Shown here: positions 5,813 to 9,966 of the stretch, piece by piece
Layout of the letters: every line of letters starts with the position of its first letter
How positions within the stretch are numbered: position 1 is the first letter of the stretch
The notes under the pieces: model-generated
What the model was told of the DNA's origin: nothing
Seen by the model: only the letters and a program-made list of their open reading frames with translations
Databases searched by the model: none
Origin: Verrucomicrobiota bacterium
GTDB taxonomy: Bacteria; Verrucomicrobiota; Verrucomicrobiia; Limisphaerales; JAEYXS01
DNA length: 9,966 nucleotides
Direction: 5' to 3'
NCBI GenBank assembly: GCA_021156225.1
Contig: JAJNBN010000078.1
Location: 1 to 9,966 of the forward strand
Made by a program: the position numbers and the translations under genes

Positions 5813-6343
5813 ATGACGCACCAAAAACAACAACCTATGACAAAACAAATGCTCCTTTGTCTTACGAATTCCCCCTTGCATGCGCATCAGGTCGTTGATT
5901 GGTTAAAGCAGGAGGGGTTTCCCACACAGGACATTTCGGCCTGCGTGCCTGAGAAAAATGTCACCTGTCCCGCGTTTGCGAAAAGCCGGGAAGTTGCGAG
6001 CAACAGCGGCACTGTATCCTTCAGCCGGACGGACGATTGGACCAGTGCCCGTCAGATCACGGTCCTTGGCCGGCGCCTTTCCAAGTCGGCCAAATCGGTC
6101 ACTAAAAGTTTTAACCGCGGGAGCATGGCGGATTTCCTCATCGACAACGGTTTCTCTGAACCCGATGCGCGGCGATATGAAGTGGAAGTCCAAGGCGGCG
6201 GCATCTTGATCTCGGTGCACACTGCCAGCCGCGCCAAATTGCGCCGCGCCAAAGAAATTCTCGAAATGGCCGGAACCCAAAATATTGCTGCCGTCACGGC
6301 TGGTTGCCGCAACTGGCTCCAAACGGGGATGGCTGTCCTATGA
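5813..6343 (+). CDS. YflT/17M-like stress protein lacking the glycine-rich middle
   Basis: A 176-residue protein from ATG at 5813; ATG at 5837 is an alternative. The N-terminus (13-45) has the pattern of general-stress 17M/YflT-type domains: a hydrophobic strand, then HAHQVVDWLKQEGFPTQDIS. The C-terminus (about 105-162) has the other conserved half: MADFLIDNGFSEPDARRYE, then VQGGGILISVHT, then RAKEILEMAGTQNIAAV. In known relatives the two halves are joined by a hydrophobic glycine-zipper membrane segment. Here the middle (about 55-103) is polar and rich in Ser, Lys and Arg, so this copy looks soluble. The frame is continuous through the middle, so a frameshift is not the reason. It probably leads the plus-strand stress run. 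The biochemical role of the family is not known. Confidence 0.7.
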   Translation: MTHQKQQPMTKQMLLCLTNSPLHAHQVVDWLKQEGFPTQDISACVPEKNVTCPAFAKSREVASNSGTVSFSRTDDWTSARQITVLGRRLSKSAKSVTKSFNRGSMADFLIDNGFSEPDARRYEVEVQGGGILISVHTASRAKLRRAKEILEMAGTQNIAAVTAGCRNWLQTGMAVL

Positions 6344-6413
6344 TTTACCAAATGTGACGCACCTGCGCTAAGCGGGAGGTCGTCGTAAACAAAAAAACCT
6401 AACCACTTAGCTT

Positions 6414-6563
6414 ATGTTATACACTCTTGCACTCATCTTGATCATCGCCTGGTTGCTGGGACTGGTATCGTCCTACACGCTGGGCGGCTTTATTCACATC
6501 CTGCTGGTCGTGGCGATCGTCGTCCTTCTCGTGCAGGTCATCCAAGGCCGGAAAATCACCTAA
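6414..6563 (+). CDS. lmo0937-type (DUF5670) membrane miniprotein
   Basis: A 49-residue protein read directly: MLYTLALILIIAWLLGLVSS, then YTLGGFIHILLVVAIVVLLV, then a short tail, QVIQGRKIT. Two membrane helices with the I-x-W-x-L-G turn and the G-G-x-I-H-x-L-L motif match the lmo0937/DUF5670 family, whose members are 45-55 residues and of unknown function. They are common beside CsbD, DUF1328 and YqjD-type genes. No strong ribosome-binding site precedes the ATG; the leader contains CCTAACCA, which also occurs ahead of the next gene. The stop is 46 bases before the DUF883 gene. Confidence 0.9.
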   Translation: MLYTLALILIIAWLLGLVSSYTLGGFIHILLVVAIVVLLVQVIQGRKIT

Positions 6564-6609
6564 GTGATCATGAGCCAATTTTTCAAATCCTAACCAAGAA
6601 AGAAATCGC

Positions 6610-6879
6610 ATGAAAAAGCATACTGCAGCGGTGTCCCATGACCTCGAAACGTTGGCGGATGACGCCCGTGCCCTGTTGGCCGCCACGGCGGACGTGGCGG
6701 AGGAAAAAGTAGTGGCCGCACGCAAACGCGTGGAAGACGCCCTGGAAAACGTGCACGACCAGGCACTGGCCGGCGTCAAGGCGGCGGACAAGACCATCCG
6801 CACGCATCCTTATGAATCCATCGGCATCGCCTTGGGTGTCGGCGCCTTGATCGGCTATCTGCTGGGCCGGCGCAATTAA
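6610..6879 (+). CDS. DUF883 family protein (YqjD/ElaB-like)
   Basis: An 89-residue protein: a long amphipathic helical region (5-66) rich in Ala, Glu, Asp and Lys, then a C-terminal membrane anchor, IGIALGVGALIGYLLGRRN (71-89). This is the DUF883 layout. In Escherichia coli the relatives YqjD, ElaB and YgaM are tail-anchored inner-membrane proteins that associate with ribosomes in stationary phase; that role is known for those proteins and only inferred here. An AAGAAAG stretch before the ATG may serve as ribosome-binding site. The YqjE-like gene follows after 9 bases, the same order as yqjD-yqjE in enterobacteria. Confidence 0.92.
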   Translation: MKKHTAAVSHDLETLADDARALLAATADVAEEKVVAARKRVEDALENVHDQALAGVKAADKTIRTHPYESIGIALGVGALIGYLLGRRN

Positions 6880-6888
6880 AAGTGCCCT

Positions 6889-7278
6889 ATGGAAATGAGC
6901 TCCGGAAAGTTTGGTCAAGTCGGGACCATTGCCAAGCGGATGCTGCATCGCTTGCTGGCCATCGGCGAAAACCGCATCGAGCTCTTCCTGCTGGAATTGC
7001 AGGAAGAGCGCGAGCGCTTGGTCAAGGTGCTGTTGCTCGCGGTGGGCGTGATGGCCTTCGGCCTGCTCGCAGGTGTGGCCCTGACCCTCGCGGTGATGCT
7101 GCTTTTCTGGGAATATTCACCGGCGTTGGCCATGCTCATTCTGACGGTTTTATACGCTGGATCAGCGGCCGTTCTTTACAAGCGGATGACTGCTCTGCAG
7201 AAGGATTGGCAAACCCTTCCGGGCACTCTGGACCAATTACGAAAGGACCGCGAATGCCTGGATCAAAACCTGCCTTGA
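6889..7278 (+). CDS. YqjE-like (phage holin superfamily 6) membrane protein
   Basis: A 129-residue protein. Residues 14-43 form an amphipathic helix with the conserved I-E-L-F-L-L-E-L-Q-E-E-R-E-R pattern. Two membrane helices follow (about 46-72 and 78-98), then a charged tail. This is the YqjE/Phage_holin_3_6 architecture; despite the family name there is no sign of a lytic function or phage context. ATG at 6895 is an alternative start two codons in. Its last 25 bases overlap the next gene. Being directly downstream of DUF883 supports a joint envelope role. Confidence 0.9.
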   Translation: MEMSSGKFGQVGTIAKRMLHRLLAIGENRIELFLLELQEERERLVKVLLLAVGVMAFGLLAGVALTLAVMLLFWEYSPALAMLILTVLYAGSAAVLYKRMTALQKDWQTLPGTLDQLRKDRECLDQNLP

Positions 7279-7565
7279 GCTGCCTGCAGGCCCGCAAACA
7301 ATTGCTCCTGCTGGAGAGTGAACTTAACCGGGCGCAATTCCGCAGCGATTGCGCATCATTAAGCCAGGAAGTCTCCGCCATTGTAGAGGAGGGGCGGTCA
7401 TGGGTGAACACGGCGAGCATGCTGTTCACCGGATTCAAAGCGGTTCGACGCATGTGGTCGGATAAAGGTGATAGTCGGCCACGCCAAGGTGTTTTTTCAA
7501 GCCTGCTTCAGTTGATACGCACGGGAGCATCCATTTGGATGAAGATCCGCGGGGGGAAAGTTTAA
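7254..7565 (+). CDS. Small basic YqjK-like protein
   Basis: A 103-residue protein from ATG at 7254, with an AAAGGA ribosome-binding site at 7242-7247, six bases upstream and inside the yqjE-like gene. The open frame extends left to 6882, but that part is only a shadow of the yqjE-like gene. Residues 10-45 are helical (LQARKQLLLLESELNRAQF), 48-64 are mildly hydrophobic (SWVNTASMLFTGFKAVRR), and the C-terminus is basic. This resembles the YqjK position and composition (third gene of the yqjDEK set), but similarity is weak and partly based on context. It is likely membrane-associated. Its stop is 12 bases before the ATG of the barrel gene and overlaps that gene's ribosome-binding site. Confidence 0.75.
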   Translation: MPGSKPALSCLQARKQLLLLESELNRAQFRSDCASLSQEVSAIVEEGRSWVNTASMLFTGFKAVRRMWSDKGDSRPRQGVFSSLLQLIRTGASIWMKIRGGKV

Positions 7566-7569
7566 GGGA
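7564..7569 (+). promoter_or_regulatory. Shine-Dalgarno site of the barrel gene
   Basis: AAGGGA lies 8 bases before the ATG at 7578 but only 2 bases before the ATG at 7572, which decides for the later start. Confidence 0.6.
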
Positions 7570-7577
7570 TTATGTTA

Positions 7578-8753
7578 ATGAAAAAAGGTATCGGACGGGC
7601 GTTGCTAATTGTTGCCAGCCTGTTCGGGCTGGCCTTCGGAGCTCAGGCGCAGCTTGATCCAATGAAACGGAGCATGCTGCACTTGGGCTACGATCAGGCG
7701 TTCAGCGGACAGGGGCCGCAAGCAGCGTACGCCTTTTATTACTATAACGATCCCGATTTTCTCACCACCAACAAGACCCTTCGCTTGGTGGTGGCTCCGG
7801 TTTATCTGGATGGTGAACTCGGTTTCAAACAACTGCTCTCGCCCAATACTGATGTCGGTATCGGCTTTAGCGGTGGGGGTTTCAGTGATAATTTTTACGA
7901 AGTCAGGCAGGGCCATTACTACAAGGAAGAAAGTTTTGAGGGTCACGGCGCTGGCCTGTCTCTGAATGCCTATCAGAGACTGAATCCGAGTCAGGACATC
8001 CCCCTGAGCCTGATTGTCCGGGGCGGTTTTCGTTACTCGATCTTTGGTGAGTCAGATAGAACGGCGGGCAACTTCGACGTGCCCAGTGACCACAAGGTCC
8101 TCTTTCTACGCACGGGTCTTCGCTTCGCGGGCAAAGAACCCGTGCTCTATCCGCAACTCGGCTTGGAAATCTCTGTCTGGTACGAGCGGCAGAACCGCTT
8201 TGACAGTGAAAGTTATGGCTTCGCCCAAGACCGGCAGATGCAGGCAAATGCCGATCTCTACTGGGCCTATGCGGGTGTGAACTACGCCTGGACGAACATC
8301 GGCCATCAGGTTTCTTTTGCAGTGACTGCGGGCGGCTCTGAGAATGCCGATCGTTTTAGCGCCTGGCGCTTGGGCAGCGTTCTTCCTTTGGGTGCCGAAT
8401 ACCCACTGAGCCTCCCGGGCTATTATTATCAAGAGCTGAGTGCCGTGCGCTTTGTGCATCTGCACAGCAGTTATATGATTCCCCTAGATGCCTCCTTGCG
8501 TTGGCAATTCCGCCTGGAGGCCGCGACGGCGGGTCTCGATCACTTGCCAGGCTTCCAGCAATCAGGCTGGCAAACGGGCGCGGGTGCCGGCTTGTCGTAC
8601 ATGCCCAAAAGCCAAAGTTTCAGAGCTGTGTTAAGGTATGGCTACGGTTTTAATGCCCGTCGGACCCAAGGAGAGGGTTCTCACAGTGTCGGAATCCTTT
8701 TCCAATACGACTTTGAAGCGCGAAAACGGGCGGCAGCTCAGGATGGGAAGTAA
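7578..8753 (+). CDS. Outer-membrane beta-barrel protein
   Basis: A 391-residue precursor from ATG at 7578. The signal peptide is MKKGIGRALLIVASLFGLAF followed by GAQAQ, with a likely cut after AQA (residue 24). The mature part alternates short amphipathic strands ending in aromatic residues with Gly/Ser/Asp turns (for example LHLGYDQAF, AYAFYYYND, GELGFKQLL, DVGIGFSGG, LSLIVRGGFRYSIF, LFLRTGLRF, ADLYWAYAGVNYAW, QVSFAVTAGG, LRWQFRLEAATAG, AVLRYGYGF, SVGILFQYDFE), as in barrels of 12-16 strands. The stretch FSAWRLGSVLPLGAEYPLSLPGYYYQ recalls the C-terminal barrel of Omp85/surface-antigen proteins. No POTRA repeats or patatin domain are present, so it would be an orphan barrel. Substrate unknown. 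The stop codon lies in a large inverted repeat. Confidence 0.82.
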   Translation: MKKGIGRALLIVASLFGLAFGAQAQLDPMKRSMLHLGYDQAFSGQGPQAAYAFYYYNDPDFLTTNKTLRLVVAPVYLDGELGFKQLLSPNTDVGIGFSGGGFSDNFYEVRQGHYYKEESFEGHGAGLSLNAYQRLNPSQDIPLSLIVRGGFRYSIFGESDRTAGNFDVPSDHKVLFLRTGLRFAGKEPVLYPQLGLEISVWYERQNRFDSESYGFAQDRQMQANADLYWAYAGVNYAWTNIGHQVSFAVTAGGSENADRFSAWRLGSVLPLGAEYPLSLPGYYYQELSAVRFVHLHSSYMIPLDASLRWQFRLEAATAGLDHLPGFQQSGWQTGAGAGLSYMPKSQSFRAVLRYGYGFNARRTQGEGSHSVGILFQYDFEARKRAAAQDGK

Positions 8754-8819
8754 ATCAAACAGCATGTCATCGACACGCCGTCTTTGACATGTTTATTGCT
8801 TTTTGCAATGTTTGATTTA
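8751..8819. repeat. 69-base inverted-repeat element with three-way-junction fold
   Basis: Outer arms TAAATCAAACA (8751-8761) and TGTTTGATTTA (8809-8819) match perfectly. Inside are two further hairpins: CATGTCA (8763-8769) / TGACATG (8785-8791), and ATTGC (8795-8799), loop TTTTT, GCAAT (8805-8809). The left arm includes the TAA stop of the barrel gene. No U-tract follows, so it is not a simple terminator. It could be an RNA structure, a small mobile-type repeat or a protein-binding site. Confidence 0.6.
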
Positions 8820-8839
8820 GGGAAAGATTCAGTACCGTG

Positions 8840-8868
8840 GGCGTGGTCACTTCGGTGAGGCTAACGCC
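8840..8868 (+). promoter_or_regulatory. UUCG-capped hairpin upstream of the kinase gene
   Basis: TCAC (8847-8850), TTCG, GTGA (8855-8858) forms a short stem with a C(UUCG)G loop. GGCGT (8840-8844) and ACGCC (8864-8868) can pair below it across a small internal loop. It ends 31 bases before the kinase ATG. It may be a leader element or a weak terminator of the upstream unit (CCTTTGAT follows); neither is certain. Confidence 0.35.
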
Positions 8869-8899
8869 TTTGATGTCAGCAGTTTAGCGGTGGTAGAAT

Positions 8900-9966
8900 A
8901 TGTTACGGCAACCTAGCAACCAGTTTTATAAAACTGTGGTTTCAGTCTGGCTTACCCTTTCCGTGGCCAGCGTGCTATTGGCTGCCCTGACATGGGTGCA
9001 ACTCTCCGAACGGTTGGCCGTTGCGCGTCAGGCTGTCGCAATCCGTTCAGAATTGGATCAGGTTCTCAAGCTGGTGCTGGACGTGGAAACCTCTGCCCGC
9101 GGCTTCGTCATCACGGGAAATAATGATTTTCTGATTACCATGAAGGAGGCAGAGGTATTGCTGCCCAAGAAATTCGACAAGCTTACCGACCTGACCCGGC
9201 AAGATCCGGAACTGCTCAAGCGGATTATCGACCTGAGTGGGAAGGTGGAAATCAATCTCAGCACCCAACGCAAAACTGTATCGGTCCGGCGGGAGGAGGG
9301 TTTTCTGCCCACCAAAGCGCTCTTGGGCGATGGTCAGGCCAAGAAGGTGATGGATGAGATTCGCGCCGAAGTGGCGACCATTCACCAGATGAGGGCTCAC
9401 TTGATTTCGGATGAGGGAAACAAGGAACGGGCAGAACTGCGACGGGCGAGCCTCACGAGTTTTGTCGCCGGCATCTTGGGCCTCGGAGCCGGTCTGTTCG
9501 CTTTCTGGCTGGCCCGCCTCACCTTGAAACATCAGGAACGGGAACGCGTGCTGGTGGAAGCCAAGCTGCAAGCCGAACGGAATAACGCTGAGAAGACTGT
9601 CTTCCTCGCCAACGTGAGTCACGAGATCCGCACGCCGATGAATGCCATCCTGGGCTTCAGCGAACTCCTGAGCGGCGAATTGCGTGAACCCCGGCAGCGC
9701 CGTTACGCGAAGGCCATTCGTTCCAGCGCCGGTTCCTTGTTGCAGTTGATCGATGATGTGCTGGACATCTCCAAGATCGAAGCGGGCGCCACGATCCTTC
9801 GTCCCGAACCCACTGATCCCCGTGAACTCTGTGAATTTGTGCGCACCGTCTTCGCCGAGATGGCGATGCGCAAACAGATCCGGCTCAATTGCCACATGGC
9901 GGAAGACATGCCGCGGGCACTCCTGCTGGATCGGCTGCGGCTGCGCCAGATTTTGGTGAATCTCGT
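8900..9966 (+). CDS. CHASE3-type sensor histidine kinase (3' partial)
   Basis: Read directly from ATG at 8900 to the window edge (355 complete codons, no stop). Residues 11-33 form the first membrane helix. Residues about 38-175 form a helical periplasmic CHASE3-type sensor domain, with the typical VLDVETSARGFVITGNNDFL (59-78). A second membrane helix covers 184-205, and a short coiled linker follows. The HisKA domain has the H-box FLANVSHEIRTPMNAILGFSEL with phospho-acceptor His241, then DVLDISKIEAG. The ATPase domain begins near 310, and the edge cuts inside the N-box (LRLRQILVNL). The Gly-rich ATP loops and any receiver or Hpt domain lie outside the window. A GGTGG stretch seven bases upstream is a weak ribosome-binding site. 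No response regulator is visible here. Confidence 0.93.
   Translation, partial: MLRQPSNQFYKTVVSVWLTLSVASVLLAALTWVQLSERLAVARQAVAIRSELDQVLKLVLDVETSARGFVITGNNDFLITMKEAEVLLPKKFDKLTDLTRQDPELLKRIIDLSGKVEINLSTQRKTVSVRREEGFLPTKALLGDGQAKKVMDEIRAEVATIHQMRAHLISDEGNKERAELRRASLTSFVAGILGLGAGLFAFWLARLTLKHQERERVLVEAKLQAERNNAEKTVFLANVSHEIRTPMNAILGFSELLSGELREPRQRRYAKAIRSSAGSLLQLIDDVLDISKIEAGATILRPEPTDPRELCEFVRTVFAEMAMRKQIRLNCHMAEDMPRALLLDRLRLRQILVNL

Noticed and set aside
6882..7253. Long version of the YqjK-like gene starting at 6882
   Set aside because: This part overlaps the well-supported YqjE-like gene in another frame. The ATG at 7254 has a good ribosome-binding site.
6889..7278. Phage holin and prophage remnant
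   Set aside because: The Pfam family name is misleading. The gene sits in a yqjD-yqjE-yqjK-like order with no other phage genes.
9047..9895. 282-residue open frame antisense to the histidine kinase
   Set aside because: It lies wholly inside the kinase, whose domains and H-box are unmistakable. The antisense product has no recognisable family and a low-complexity composition.

Overview
The window looks like chromosomal DNA from a Gram-negative bacterium. It has roughly 55-60% GC by eye, compact genes, an outer-membrane beta-barrel protein with a signal peptide, and mostly weak Shine-Dalgarno sites. The gene mix (FHA/cyclase signalling, small stress-type membrane proteins, a distinctive ~390-residue barrel protein, a CHASE3 kinase) would fit a member of the Verrucomicrobiota. 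That placement is inference, because no rRNA or other marker gene is present. I see no insertion sequence, phage, CRISPR or tRNA.

Layout. (1) Positions 2-1341, plus strand: the 3' end of a gene for a degenerate FHA-like domain overlaps by ATGA a gene for an FHA domain fused to a class III nucleotide cyclase. (2) Positions 1352-2345, minus strand, convergent with the cyclase: two adjacent genes for stand-alone cyclic-nucleotide-binding-fold proteins. Both have lost the Arg that usually binds the cyclic phosphate. (3) Positions 2466-5328, minus strand: an envelope/general-stress set in the transcription order CsbD-like, AI-2E family membrane protein with a C-terminal B12-like domain, DUF1328, DUF3185. 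Strong intrinsic terminators follow csbD and DUF3185. (4) Positions 5329-5812: a 484-base divergent intergenic region without a convincing gene. (5) Positions 5813-8753, plus strand: a second stress/envelope run. It holds a YflT/17M-like protein without the usual glycine-rich middle, an lmo0937-type miniprotein, DUF883 (YqjD/ElaB-like), YqjE-like, a small basic YqjK-like protein and an outer-membrane beta-barrel protein. (6) Positions 8754-8899: two structured intergenic elements. (7) From 8900 to the window end: a CHASE3 sensor histidine kinase, truncated on the right.

How it may work together (inference): small proteins of regions 3 and 5 (CsbD, DUF1328, DUF3185, lmo0937, DUF883, YqjE) recur in general-stress and osmotic-stress regulons, so the divergent block probably forms one stress/envelope island. 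The neighbouring cyclase with two cNMP-fold proteins and the CHASE3 kinase would supply signalling. The least ordinary parts are the cyclase/pseudo-FHA/degenerate-CNB cluster, with its non-canonical substrate residues, and the 69-base three-way-junction element overlapping the barrel gene's stop codon.
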